DNA of 64,000 nucleotides from Allolucifera butyrica (GCF_900476375.1 NZ_UPPP01000067.1:1-64000); one strand, 5' to 3'; shown: positions 49,222 through 57,825, counted from the stretch's first letter. Notes: generated by a model not told the origin, from the sequence alone. Program-made: numbers and translations.

Positions 49222-50235
49222 ATGGTAATCGTATTGCACCCGTCTGTTACACCGGAACAAATGGAAGAATTGAAACAGGAAATTGAACGGGAAGGGTGTA
49301 CGGCCTGGCCCACGTACGGAACTTTCCAGAATATCCTCGGTGTTGTGGGCGAAACCAGGAAGATCGACCGGGACCGGTTGCTTACGAAAGAATATGTGGA
49401 GAAGGTATTGCTTGTGCAGGAACCGTATAAAAAAGTCAATCGTTTATTTCATCCGGAAAACTCAATTATTCAGGTGGCCGGCCGATCTGTCGGCGGAGAA
49501 AAGCTGGCCATTATTGCCGGGCCCTGTTCCGTGGAAAGCGAGCAGCAGATTGTTACAATTGCGCAGCAAGTGAAAGCGGCCGGAGCAGGCTTTTTGCGGG
49601 GCGGCGCTTTTAAACCCCGTACGTCGCCTTACAGTTTCCAAGGCTTAAAGGAAGAAGGACTGGAACTGCTAAAAATAGCACGGGAGGCTACCGGGCTGCC
49701 GATTGTAACGGAAATCATGTCTATGAATATGCTGGATAAATTCGTAGAAGATGTCGATGTGATTCAAATTGGCGCCCGCAACATGCAAAATTTTGATTTG
49801 CTGAAGGCTGTGGGACAGACCAATAAGACCGTATTGCTAAAAAGGGGTTTGAGCGCCACCATTGAAGAATTTCTCATGTCTGCCGAATACATCATGGCCG
49901 AGGGAAATGAAAATATTATTTTGTGTGAACGGGGCATCCGCACATTTGAAACCTATACCCGTAATACACTGGATATCAGCGCAGTACTGGCCATTAAGAA
50001 ATTAAGCCACTTACCGGTCATTGTCGATCCCAGCCACGCAGCCGGCATGTGGTGGATGGTGGAGGCGCTGTCGAAGGCCGCCGTGGCAGTCGGAGCCGAC
50101 GGTTTAATTATTGAAGTACACAATGATCCCGCCAATGCCAGATGTGACGGGCAGCAATCCATCAAACCCGAACGATTTGCTACTCTGATGTCTTCCTTAC
50201 AGCAGATTGCCCGCATTGAAAACCGGGCCGTATAA
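49222..50235 (+). CDS. aroF: 3-deoxy-7-phosphoheptulonate synthase (DAHP synthase, type I-beta)
   Basis: A 337-residue enzyme joining phosphoenolpyruvate and erythrose-4-phosphate, the entry step to aromatic amino acids. The N-terminal ferredoxin-like/ACT-like domain (1-65, MVIVLHPSVTPEQMEELKQEI) is typical of the regulated Thermotoga/Bacillus form. The barrel has IAGPCSVES (about 93), GGAFKPRTSPYSFQG, KRGLSATIEEF and VDPSHAAG. ATG 49222 is chosen as AGGAGG is seven bases upstream; ATG 49216 is too close. Regulation: leader-peptide attenuation and probably allosteric feedback. Confidence 0.94.
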   Translation: MVIVLHPSVTPEQMEELKQEIEREGCTAWPTYGTFQNILGVVGETRKIDRDRLLTKEYVEKVLLVQEPYKKVNRLFHPENSIIQVAGRSVGGEKLAIIAGPCSVESEQQIVTIAQQVKAAGAGFLRGGAFKPRTSPYSFQGLKEEGLELLKIAREATGLPIVTEIMSMNMLDKFVEDVDVIQIGARNMQNFDLLKAVGQTNKTVLLKRGLSATIEEFLMSAEYIMAEGNENIILCERGIRTFETYTRNTLDISAVLAIKKLSHLPVIVDPSHAAGMWWMVEALSKAAVAVGADGLIIEVHNDPANARCDGQQSIKPERFATLMSSLQQIARIENRAV

Positions 50236-50321
50236 AGATTGTTTTACATTTTCCGTTAACGTGTCACTTCCGGTTTTCTTTTCATAAAATGAAGTAGACA
50301 GCAGATTGGGGAGAGATTACG

Positions 50322-50693
50322 ATGCCAAACGGTTCCTATTATAACTATCCTTATCAGTCGTACGCGAATTATAGCGGCTACTACGCCCCGGCAGGTTATT
50401 ACGGCGGCCTGCCTTCGGATTATGCCGATTTGCTCCAGGTTGCCCTGGCAAATCATTTATCCGGTTTTGCTTTTTGGCATTATCGGTTGTCTATGGATGA
50501 ATTGCAATATCATTATCAGGGACTGCAGCGGGGAATTGTGACGGAGCCGGAAACTTGCCTGCACCGTTGCCGGTCGTTGTATCAACAGTGCCTGGATTCG
50601 GCGACGACGGGTGAGCAGCGCCGTCAATGCGGACGGCTGTACCGGCGTTGCATGACCTGTACCGGAACTTTGCCGGATCAATCGGAAGAGTAA
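50322..50693 (+). CDS. uncharacterised Tyr-rich, Cys-containing protein
   Basis: A 123-residue protein. Residues 4-35 are very Tyr-rich (SYYNYPYQSYANYSGYYAPA), then a helical segment DYADLLQVALANHLSGFAFWHYRLSMDELQYHY, then a Cys/Arg/Gln-rich end with five Cys (CLHRCRSLYQQC..QC..RCMTC gives six in total). RBS GGGGAGAG. The layout suggests a spore-coat or other cross-linked structural protein; function is not known. It has its own terminator. Confidence 0.7.
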   Translation: MPNGSYYNYPYQSYANYSGYYAPAGYYGGLPSDYADLLQVALANHLSGFAFWHYRLSMDELQYHYQGLQRGIVTEPETCLHRCRSLYQQCLDSATTGEQRRQCGRLYRRCMTCTGTLPDQSEE

Positions 50694-50697
50694 GCTT

Positions 50698-50722
50698 AAG
50701 GACCCGCTGCTTGCGGGTCCTT
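50698..50722 (+). terminator. intrinsic terminator
   Basis: AAGGACCCGC-tgctt-GCGGGTCCTT. Confidence 0.8.
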
Positions 50723-50800
50723 AACGATTCACCCCTGTGTTTTTGCTAATGCAATGCCCCTTTCTAAAAATTGTGGTACTGGAATGAAAAGGAAGTTGTT

Positions 50801-50825
50801 TTGTTGTGTCGAATCGATACAACAA
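50801..50825. promoter_or_regulatory. 25-bp near-perfect palindrome, putative operator
   Basis: TTGTTGTGTCGA facing ATCGATACAACAA; the arms match at all but two positions. It lies 152 bases before the pyridoxal/pyridoxamine kinase gene. An operator for a dimeric repressor is likely; the regulator is unknown. Confidence 0.45.
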
Positions 50826-50976
50826 ACCGGAGTCTGCCTCATGGCGGGAAAGGATCGCGTTCGGCTATGGAAGTGACTAAGTTAAAGAACGGGTTGCAGA
50901 ATTGGAAAGAATTGAAGAATTATTGAGAGAAGAAGTTGGCAAGAAAATGATTTATACGTATGAAGGGAGAGAACTC

Positions 50977-51816
50977 ATGCAACATTCAGTGCCGCGGGTA
51001 GCGGCGGTTCACGATATATCCTGTTTTGGTCGCTGTTCGTTAACTGTGATTATGCCGGTCCTTGCTTCTATGGGAATCCAGGCGTGCCCGTTACCGACCG
51101 CTGTGTTAAGCACTCATTTAGGTGGTTTTGCCGATTGGGAGTTTTGTGATTTCACCGAACGGATGCCGGCCTTTTTAGCTCACTGGAAAAAGGAGGGCGT
51201 TTTCTTCGATTGCATTTATAGCGGGTTTCTGGCCTCTCAGCAGCAAATAGAGATTGTCGAACGCTTTATTAGCGAGTTTTCCCGGAACCGGCCCTTGATT
51301 GTTGTCGACCCGGTAATGGGGGATGAAGGGCGGCTTTATACGACGTATACACCGGCAATGCAGAAGAAAATGAAGGCTTTGGTCCGTAAGGCAGATGTGA
51401 TTACTCCCAATTATACGGAAGCTTGTTTTTTACTGGGTGAATCCTATCAGGATAAAGTCCTGCAGCTTGACAGAGTCAGAGACTGGCTTCCCCGGCTGGC
51501 CGAATTCGGACCGGCGAAAGTAGTGATCACCGGTATACCTTGTTACGATGAGAAAATAATGAATTTGGGATATGAACGGGAGCGAAACGTTTTCTGGGAG
51601 GTTTCCGCCGATTGGATTCCAGTGCGTTATCCCGGTACCGGCGATATTTTTGCCAGTGTTTTACTGGGCTGTTTGCTCCGCCGGGAGGATTTATTGCAAG
51701 CGATAACTAAGGCGTCTGATTTTGTAGCATTGGCCGTAAAGACGACCTTTCAGGCCGGGATGCCGGTCCGGGAGGGCGTTTTGCTGGAGAAGGTACTGCC
51801 ATTCTTATATCCTTAA
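50977..51816 (+). CDS. pdxY: pyridoxal/pyridoxamine kinase
   Basis: A 279-residue ribokinase-fold kinase that phosphorylates B6 vitamers. AVHDISCFGRCSLTVIMPVLASMG at the start (about 10-33), SGFLASQQQ, VDPVMGDEGRLY (about 115), ITPNYTEACFLLG and the anion hole YPGTGDIFASVLLG (about 218-231) are typical of PdxY/PdxK. ATG 50977 with AGGGAGAG upstream is chosen; an in-frame ORF of 25 codons precedes it without a good site. The next gene is a vitamin-type ECF S component, which supports a B6 salvage unit. Confidence 0.9.
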   Translation: MQHSVPRVAAVHDISCFGRCSLTVIMPVLASMGIQACPLPTAVLSTHLGGFADWEFCDFTERMPAFLAHWKKEGVFFDCIYSGFLASQQQIEIVERFISEFSRNRPLIVVDPVMGDEGRLYTTYTPAMQKKMKALVRKADVITPNYTEACFLLGESYQDKVLQLDRVRDWLPRLAEFGPAKVVITGIPCYDEKIMNLGYERERNVFWEVSADWIPVRYPGTGDIFASVLLGCLLRREDLLQAITKASDFVALAVKTTFQAGMPVREGVLLEKVLPFLYP

Positions 51817-51860
51817 AATACTTAATGGGGGGGCAGCCTTTATTACGAGGAGGGTTTTAT

Positions 51861-52397
51861 ATGATAAGAAAAAAACGAAATTTGGACGGACGGGATTCGG
51901 TATATATCGGAGTACTATCGGCCATGTGCGCGGTGGCAACCGCTATAAAAATTCCTTTTGGCGTCGGCGCCATGGTTCATTTGGGAACAGCGTTTCTATT
52001 TATGACGGCTATTGTATTTGGTGGTGTATATGCCGGTCTTTCCGGCGCTATTGGTTCCGCCCTGTATGACTTAGTGCTGGGATTTTCGCCGTACACATTG
52101 TGGTCCTTTTTTATTAAAGGTGTGGCCGGATTGATTGCCGGCCTTGTTGCTAAGGGCAAATGGCCGGAAACTGCGGCGTCGGCCTGGCAGCTTCGAACTA
52201 CCTGGTTTCTCCGGGCTTTTTTAGGTTGTTTGCTGGCTGCTGTTTGGACTCTGGGTGGATATATCGCCGCTTGGTGGCAGGTCACGGGCAGTCTGGCCAC
52301 CGCGTTGGCCAATATACCCAGCTCGTTAATGACTTCCGGCGCGGGGCTGGTTATTGCTCTTCTGGTATCGCCTAAACTGCGGAAACTATTGAGCTGA
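51861..52397 (+). CDS. ECF transporter S component, probably for a B6 vitamer
   Basis: A 178-residue membrane protein with about five hydrophobic segments (YIGVLSAMCAVATAIKIPFG, VHLGTAFLFMTAIVFGGVYAGLSGAIGSALYD, FIKGVAGLIAGLVAK, FLGCLLAAVWTLGGYIAAWW, GAGLVIALLVS). S components of ECF transporters look like this. It lies 44 bases downstream of pdxY in the same direction, so a pyridoxine-type ligand (PdxU-like) is inferred from context. RBS GAGGAGGG. It needs an EcfAA'T module from elsewhere. Confidence 0.82.
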   Translation: MIRKKRNLDGRDSVYIGVLSAMCAVATAIKIPFGVGAMVHLGTAFLFMTAIVFGGVYAGLSGAIGSALYDLVLGFSPYTLWSFFIKGVAGLIAGLVAKGKWPETAASAWQLRTTWFLRAFLGCLLAAVWTLGGYIAAWWQVTGSLATALANIPSSLMTSGAGLVIALLVSPKLRKLLS

Positions 52398-52412
52398 AAA
52401 TAATCATATAAA

Positions 52413-52561
52413 TCCCACTTTTCGCATCTTTCATTCGGCAATAGTTCTCCAGGGAAAGATAAACTGAGAAATTTTTAAACGAAATATAAACTCATTATTA
52501 CTTTGTGGCTATAATTTGGGAGAAATATTGTCGCTATAAGTTCGGGGTGCGAAATTTGGGA
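52413..52561. repeat. 149-bp element bounded by TCCCACTTTTCGCA inverted repeats
   Basis: TCCCACTTTTCGCA at 52413-52426 and TGCGAAATTTGGGA at 52548-52561 (12 of 14 positions complementary). The same arm occurs inside the element at 4984-5158. No ORF lies inside. Confidence 0.55.
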
Positions 52562-52570
52562 TAAATGAAC

Positions 52571-52595
52571 AAAAGACCGCGTTAGCGGTCTTTTG
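52571..52595. terminator. bidirectional terminator, terminator half of the polar cassette
   Basis: AAAAGACCGC-gtta-GCGGTCTTTT between converging genes. Confidence 0.8.
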
Positions 52596-52598
52596 TTG

Positions 52599-52862
52599 CT
52601 ATTCATGTGCTGTTTTCTCACCGGTGAACAACCGGATCAGCCAAAGCAAAATTACGGCACCTAAAGTACTGGCAATAATAGAGCCAATCAGCCCATAGGT
52701 ATGCATTCCTACCAGGTTCAATACAAAGCTGCCGATAAATGAGCCGATAATGCCGACAACCAAATCTCCCCAGACGCCAAACCCGTGGTTGCGGGAAATT
52801 TTTCCGGCCAGCCAGCCGGCGACAATGCCGATAATTGCTGAGTATAGCAGTGATGTTATCAT
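52599..52862 (-). CDS. GlsB/YeaQ/YmgE family stress-response membrane protein
   Basis: An 87-residue protein with three hydrophobic, Gly-rich segments: SLLYSAIIGIVAGWLAGKI, GDLVVGIIGSFIGSFVLNLVG and LIGSIIASTLGAVILLWLIRLF. This is the 'transglycosylase-associated' small membrane family, often induced by acid or general stress. Exact role unknown. RBS AAAGGAGG. Confidence 0.9.
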   Translation of the reverse strand: MITSLLYSAIIGIVAGWLAGKISRNHGFGVWGDLVVGIIGSFIGSFVLNLVGMHTYGLIGSIIASTLGAVILLWLIRLFTGEKTAHE

Positions 52863-53015
52863 GTAAAAGCTCCTCCTTTAAAATTTGAGAAAATACACTA
52901 TAGATAGTTTGGATGGTCAAGCAAGTTTTTATCCGTAAATTTTTTTCTAGGCAGGGAAAATTTTACCTGATGAAGATTGTCGGAAAATTGAGATGAATAT
53001 AAAGGACGGTAATTC

Positions 53016-53045
53016 TTGACAGTCTAACATCCTGCATAGTATAAT
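53016..53045 (+). promoter_or_regulatory. dapB promoter
   Basis: TTGACA (53016-53021), an 18-base spacer and TATAAT (53040-53045), 34 bases before the ATG. Confidence 0.75.
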
Positions 53046-53078
53046 TAGGTTGTCAGTAAAAAGATGGGAGGTAGATAC

Positions 53079-53897
53079 ATGAAGATAGCACTTGTTGGTT
53101 TGGGTCGGACTGGAAAAATCGTGGCAGAGTATCTTTGGCAAAAAAAGGTATTGAATATGGTATTGTGCCGGCCGGAAAGCAGTAAAGCCCACAAAGACCT
53201 AGGCGAAATACTAAATTGCAAAGATACGGGAATTTTAGTTGAAACGAGTGATCATTTGGAACGAAAGCTGTTTCAGAACCAGCCCGATGTATTGATTGAT
53301 TTTTCCAGTAGCAATTTTCTTAAGGATAACATTCATGCGTTGGCTAAATCCGGAACTAATGTAGTTACTGCCGTAACCGGTTATGAACCGGCGGAAGTGG
53401 AAAAGATACGGAATTTTGCTGAAAAAGGTAATATCGGTGTCATCATGGCTCCTAATATTACCTATGGTGTGAATGTTCTAATGCTAATGGCTGAGATTGT
53501 CGCCGAATTGATGAGTGATTATGATTTCGAAGTTTTGGAAGAGCATCATAAGCATAAACAAGACCGTCCGTCCGGGACCGCGAAAAAAATAGCCGATAAG
53601 ATTCGAGTTAAATTGATGAATAATCAGGAAGTGCCGGCTCAGGCCGTTAGGGCAGGCGGCATTATCGGCAAGCACAAGGTACTGGTTTGCGGTGAGTTTG
53701 ACAAGATTGAGATTTCGCACGAATCTTTTTCCCGGGTGGCTTTTGCGCAAGGGGCCTATAAGGCGGCGCAGTTTATTACCGGCAAAACCGGTTTTTATGA
53801 AATGACGGATATTTTTGAACAGGAAAGACAGGAGCGACAAAAGCAGGTTAGTGCATCTTATGACGAAAAACATGCTGAAGAACTGGACTTAGCTTAG
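53079..53897 (+). CDS. dapB: 4-hydroxy-tetrahydrodipicolinate reductase family protein
   Basis: A 272-residue NAD(P)H-dependent reductase. Dinucleotide site GLGRTGKIV (about 7-15). The catalytic/substrate region EEHHKHKQDRPSGTAKKIA (about 154-172) is the DapB signature (HHxxKxDxPSGTA). It reduces dipicolinate precursors in the lysine/diaminopimelate pathway, which also feeds spore dipicolinate. The tail (EQERQERQKQVSASYDEKHAEELD) is a charged extension. dapA is not adjacent. Related diaminopentanoate dehydrogenases share the fold but not the HHxxK motif. Confidence 0.88.
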   Translation: MKIALVGLGRTGKIVAEYLWQKKVLNMVLCRPESSKAHKDLGEILNCKDTGILVETSDHLERKLFQNQPDVLIDFSSSNFLKDNIHALAKSGTNVVTAVTGYEPAEVEKIRNFAEKGNIGVIMAPNITYGVNVLMLMAEIVAELMSDYDFEVLEEHHKHKQDRPSGTAKKIADKIRVKLMNNQEVPAQAVRAGGIIGKHKVLVCGEFDKIEISHESFSRVAFAQGAYKAAQFITGKTGFYEMTDIFEQERQERQKQVSASYDEKHAEELDLA

Positions 53898-53977
53898 CTG
53901 AAATTTTTTCACAACCGAGGTGTAATGAAAAAACATCATGGATCATGACAGTGAGATAAGCGGCCAATATACAGTTT

Positions 53978-54015
53978 AGGCTACCAACCTTGTAAAAAGA
54001 GGGGATTGGTAGCCT
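53978..54015 (+). terminator. dapB terminator
   Basis: AGGCTACCAA..TTGGTAGCCT, 10-bp stem with an 18-base loop, then TTGTGTTTTT. Confidence 0.75.
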
Positions 54016-54144
54016 TTGTGTTTTTAAGCAACAGAATACCATAACTTATTAGAATAGTACCGGTTTAGCAACAGGATTTAATTTTCCCCTACGGAATCTA
54101 TCATAATAAATTCCTGAATTGCCGCAGAGAACAGGGGGGATAAT

Positions 54145-54960
54145 GTGGAACCATATGAAAAAATTTGTGAGCTATACCGGCGGATTGAATCCAAAACGGC
54201 GGCCGCTCTGCCAGGCCCATATAAGGTTGGTGTAGACCTTGGTACTGCGGATATTGTACTGGTGGTAACCGACAGCAACGGCATGCCCGTGGCAGGCAGT
54301 ATGCGCTGGGCCTCGGTAGTGAAGGACGGGTTGGTGGTTGATTTCCGGGGGGCAATAAATATCGTGGCGGAGTTAAGGGCGGAAGTGGAAACAATTATGG
54401 GAGTAAAGCTGGATAAGGGAGCCACGGCGGTTCCGCCGGGAACGGTAGGGCGCAACGCTCAGGCCTGCAGTCATGTTATTGCCGGAGCGGGATTAGAGCC
54501 GGTCTGCCAGGTGGATGAGCCGGTTGCAGCGGCGAAGGTGCTGCAAATAAAGGATGGCATTGTTGTTGATATCGGCGGCGGGACTACGGGGATAGCCGTT
54601 CTTAAAAATGGCGAACTGGTTTTTACGGCTGATGAGCCTACCGGTGGAACTCACGTTTCGCTGGTTTTGGCGGGGGCTTATCATATTTCCTTCGAAGAAG
54701 CGGAGAAAATGAAACAGGATTCCCGGCGCCATCGTGAAATTACTCCGGTCATCATGCCGGTTATCGAAAAAATGGCGACCATTGTGAAAGACATGTTGAC
54801 CGGCTTTGACGGATATGCCGAATATCCGGTCTATGTAGTAGGCGGGACAGCTTATTTAAGCGGTTTTGCCGGCGCCTTCAGTAAAGCCTTCGGCAGGCAG
54901 GTCGAAGTGCCGCCGCATCCTTTACTGGTAACCCCCTTGGGAATTGCTTTATTTGGGTAA
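54145..54960 (+). CDS. eutJ: ethanolamine utilization protein EutJ-like actin-fold chaperone
   Basis: A 271-residue Hsp70/actin-fold protein matching the EutJ family. The phosphate-1 motif is VGVDLGTADIVLVV (about 28-41), phosphate-2 VDIGGGTTGIAVL (about 148) and the adenosine motif VYVVGGTAYLSGF (about 231). GTG 54145 has GGGGGGA upstream. EutJ is normally encoded in eut microcompartment operons, where it may act as a chaperone for ethanolamine lyase or reactivation. No other eut gene is present in the window. Confidence 0.87.
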   Translation: MEPYEKICELYRRIESKTAAALPGPYKVGVDLGTADIVLVVTDSNGMPVAGSMRWASVVKDGLVVDFRGAINIVAELRAEVETIMGVKLDKGATAVPPGTVGRNAQACSHVIAGAGLEPVCQVDEPVAAAKVLQIKDGIVVDIGGGTTGIAVLKNGELVFTADEPTGGTHVSLVLAGAYHISFEEAEKMKQDSRRHREITPVIMPVIEKMATIVKDMLTGFDGYAEYPVYVVGGTAYLSGFAGAFSKAFGRQVEVPPHPLLVTPLGIALFG

Positions 54961-54974
54961 GAAAGACCCAAGAG

Positions 54975-55012
54975 AAAAACGCTGCGCTGAAAAAAATGCG
55001 CAGCGTTTTTTT
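54975..55012. terminator. bidirectional terminator between eutJ and the MocR gene
   Basis: AAAACGCTGCGC..GCGCAGCGTTTT stem, with T8 on the right and A5 on the left. Confidence 0.85.
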
Positions 55013-55032
55013 TGCGCTCTGGGGACATGAGA

Positions 55033-56523
55033 TCATTTTAATAAATTCCGGAGAAGGGTTTTAAGACGGAGAAGGCCCGCCTCGATTTCAGCAAGGCCGG
55101 CATAAGCATAAGACAGGCGCAGATGTTGCTGTGAGAAAGGATCATAAAGATTTCCGGGGTTGAGCAAAAGACCATTTTTCAAAGCGGCCTTGAAAAGTTT
55201 TGCCAGGGATGCCGGCCGATTTAATTTAAGCCAGACATAAAAACCTCCCGCCGGAATGTCCCAGGTCGCGAGACCGGTATAATGGTCTTCCAGTATTTTA
55301 CACATCGTATCCCGGCGAATTTTCAACTGCCGTCGCACATTTTCCAGATGGCAGCGATAGAAGTCTCCTGCCAGCCATTCTGTCGCCAGCCATTGCGATA
55401 AAGAACTGGATCCATAATCAAATTGCATTTTAATATCTGCCAGGCGGGCGATAACGGGTTCCGGGCCGGCAATCCAGCCGATGCGGAGACCGGGGCTTAA
55501 TGTTTTGGACAGACTGCCGACATAAAGGATAAGACCCTCCTTATCCAGCGCTTTTAAGGGCGGAGGCGGCGGTGAATCAAGCCATAATTCGCGGTAAACG
55601 TCGTCTTCGATAATGGGCAGTTGTTTTTGCCGGCATAAAGCCAGAAGTTCTTGGCGCCGTTTTGCCGTCATGGAGATGCCGGTGGGATTATGGAAGCAGG
55701 GAATCGTATACAGGAGGGCCGGCTGGTTAGGCCGGATCTGACCGGAGATGGCGCTGGTTTTTAGGCCGGCGCTGTCCATAGGGAGGCCGCGTACTGTAAT
55801 GTGCATGGACTGCAGCAGCCGGAGAGAAAAAAGATAGGAGGGAGTCTCCAGCAATACGGCTGCCTGCGGCGGCAGGAGCGAGAAACTGATTAATTGCAAA
55901 GCTTGCAATGCGCCGGATACGATCAATATAGATGCCGGCGTGGTGTAAATACCATGAGTATGGAGGTAAGAACTGATTTGTTGGCGCAGGAAAAAGAGAC
56001 CTTGCGGTTCTTCATAACCAAGGGACGGGATTTTGGCAGGAAGGTTGTGCATTAATTCCGTCATAATTTCTTGGGGATAGAAGGCTGGCGAAAGCTCACC
56101 GGTTCCCAGCCGGATTACACCGGGGAGAAATTCGGCACGGTTGATTTCCTGGATAACCGGATAATTGGGCAGTTGGACTCCGTTATCCACGTAAGCGTCC
56201 CAATTAACGGGACGGGCTGCTGTTAGCAGGGACCAGGTATTGTTGGCGATTCGGATACCGCTGCCCTGCCTGCCTGCTAACAGACCGTCGGCACAAAGTT
56301 CGTCCAGCGCGTTGATTAGAGTGCTGCGGTTAACACCGAAAATTTCTGCTAAAAGGCGCTGAGATGGTAATTTACAACCTACGGGCCATTCACCGCTGGC
56401 AATCTTGCCCGTGATATAGGCGACAATTTGTTTATGTAACGGCACCCTGTCTTCCCGGCAGGGTTTCCAATGAATAGCCAGCACCTTATTAGTCCTCCAA
56501 TTTAGCGTTATAATTGCTTTCAT
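55033..56523 (-). CDS. MocR/PdxR-type GntR regulator with aminotransferase domain
   Basis: A 496-residue protein. The GntR winged helix covers about 25-100 (PLHKQIVAYITGKIASGEWPVGCKLPSQRLLAEIFGVNRSTLINALDEL..GLLAGRQGSG). A fold-type I aminotransferase-like domain covers about 130-490 with the PLP-type Lys near 336 in GSLSKTLSPGLRIGW. MocR regulators bind PLP or PLP-amino acid adducts. It faces the aminotransferase at 56641 and the spacer holds direct repeats, so it probably regulates that gene and itself. It may have kept some catalytic ability. Confidence 0.9.
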   Translation of the reverse strand: MKAIITLNWRTNKVLAIHWKPCREDRVPLHKQIVAYITGKIASGEWPVGCKLPSQRLLAEIFGVNRSTLINALDELCADGLLAGRQGSGIRIANNTWSLLTAARPVNWDAYVDNGVQLPNYPVIQEINRAEFLPGVIRLGTGELSPAFYPQEIMTELMHNLPAKIPSLGYEEPQGLFFLRQQISSYLHTHGIYTTPASILIVSGALQALQLISFSLLPPQAAVLLETPSYLFSLRLLQSMHITVRGLPMDSAGLKTSAISGQIRPNQPALLYTIPCFHNPTGISMTAKRRQELLALCRQKQLPIIEDDVYRELWLDSPPPPPLKALDKEGLILYVGSLSKTLSPGLRIGWIAGPEPVIARLADIKMQFDYGSSSLSQWLATEWLAGDFYRCHLENVRRQLKIRRDTMCKILEDHYTGLATWDIPAGGFYVWLKLNRPASLAKLFKAALKNGLLLNPGNLYDPFSQQHLRLSYAYAGLAEIEAGLLRLKTLLRNLLK

Positions 56524-56543
56524 TATAGCAAAAGATTGAGTGG

Positions 56544-56604
56544 ATTGGTTGGGTTATCAATTGAAAAATTGGTTGCAGACGATAGGAACTGTTCTTTTTA
56601 TAAT
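56544..56604 (+). promoter_or_regulatory. putative MocR operator and aminotransferase promoter
   Basis: ATTGGTT at 56544-56550 and 56568-56574 are direct repeats 24 bases apart, with ATCAATT between them. The -10 TATAAT lies at 56599-56604, and no good -35 is present (the best, TTGCAG, is 20 bases away). A weak -35 with upstream direct repeats suits activation by MocR. Confidence 0.5.
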
Positions 56605-56640
56605 GAAAAGAAATGAATTAATAACAGGAGGAAGACAACC

Positions 56641-57762
56641 ATGAACTTGCGGGAATTTAAACTGGAGCGTTATTTTGCCGAATACGAATTTAAAGCGCAA
56701 TACCTTTTGAGCACCTCCGATTGTGAAAGTATGGGCCTATCCGAATTGCTTGCCCTGGCCGATGTGGAAGGGTTGGAACTGTGGAACCGGTTGCGGCTGG
56801 GATATACTCAGTCCCAGGGACATCCGCTGCTGCGGGAGGAAATAGCCGGACTTTACCGGGGCATAACGGCGGAGGATATTCTGGTTACTGTTCCGGAAGA
56901 AGGAATCCTGATTGCGCTGAGTACGGTTTTGCAGGCCGGCGACCATGTGATTGTAATTGACCCGGCATATCAGTCACTATATGAAATCCCGCGTGCTCTG
57001 AATTGTTCGCTTGCCAAATGGCCGCTAATACGGCAAGATAATCGGTGGACTTTGGATGTAGACCGGCTGAGAAGCCAAATTAACAGGAAAACAAAACTGA
57101 TTGTCATTAATTTCCCTCATAATCCTACGGGGTTTTTGCCATCCCAAAGCGAGTTGGATGCCCTGATCAGCCTGGCCCGGGAAAGGGAAATTTACCTTTT
57201 TTCGGACGAAATGTACCGCCTTTCGGAATATGATCCAGACCAACGTCTGAAGCCGGTGGGAAGTTGTTATGAGAGAGGGATTACCCTTGCCGGATTGTCC
57301 AAGTCCTTTGGACTGCCGGGGTTAAGAATGGGCTGGCTGATGACAAAAGACAGGGAGCTTTTACAGGCGTTGCGGTCAAGAAAAGATTATACTACCATCT
57401 GTTCCGGCGCTCCCGATGAAATACTGGCTTTTATTGCGTTGCGGGCCAGAGAGCAGATTCTTGCCGGGAACAGGGAAATTATTAAAAATAATTTAGCCGT
57501 TGCCCGGGATTTTTTCGCTCACTACAATCGCTATTTTAATTGGCTGCCACCTCAAGCCGGTTCGGTGGCGTTAGCGGAGTTAACGCTCAATATCCCCATT
57601 GAGCGCTTCTGTGAAATAGTTTTGGCGAAAAAGAACCTGCTGATTGCTCCGGGAAATGTATTTGAACTGGGCGGCAATTTTTTCCGGGTAGGACTTGGCA
57701 AGAAAGATTTTCCTCACGGGCTGGCCAAGTTGGGTGAGTATGTTCAGGAGTTTCTAGTTTAA
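56641..57762 (+). CDS. PLP-dependent aminotransferase (class I/II)
   Basis: A 373-residue aminotransferase. The PLP Lys is near 221 in LAGLSKSFGLPGLRMGW. NFPHNPTGFLPS (about 158), the pyridine-ring Asp in LFSDEMYRLSEY, and the C-terminal substrate Arg in FFRVGLGKKDF are visible. Substrate unknown; it is related to capreomycidine-synthase/PatB-like aminotransferases but no more can be said. RBS GGAGGAAG. Divergent from the MocR regulator. Confidence 0.88.
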   Translation: MNLREFKLERYFAEYEFKAQYLLSTSDCESMGLSELLALADVEGLELWNRLRLGYTQSQGHPLLREEIAGLYRGITAEDILVTVPEEGILIALSTVLQAGDHVIVIDPAYQSLYEIPRALNCSLAKWPLIRQDNRWTLDVDRLRSQINRKTKLIVINFPHNPTGFLPSQSELDALISLAREREIYLFSDEMYRLSEYDPDQRLKPVGSCYERGITLAGLSKSFGLPGLRMGWLMTKDRELLQALRSRKDYTTICSGAPDEILAFIALRAREQILAGNREIIKNNLAVARDFFAHYNRYFNWLPPQAGSVALAELTLNIPIERFCEIVLAKKNLLIAPGNVFELGGNFFRVGLGKKDFPHGLAKLGEYVQEFLV

Positions 57763-57769
57763 GAAATTT

Positions 57770-57825
57770 AAGGGCCGAAATTAAAAAATCCGCGTTCTTA
57801 CGCGGGTTCTTCAATCTCGGCCCTT
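57770..57825. terminator. long terminator hairpin between converging genes
   Basis: AAGGGCCGA..TCGGCCCTT outer stem and an inner CCGCG-ttctta-CGCGG hairpin. Confidence 0.7.

Noticed and set aside
50902-50976. 25-codon N-terminal extension of the pyridoxamine kinase
   Set aside because: No RBS at the upstream start; ATG 50977 has one and fits the family N-terminus.
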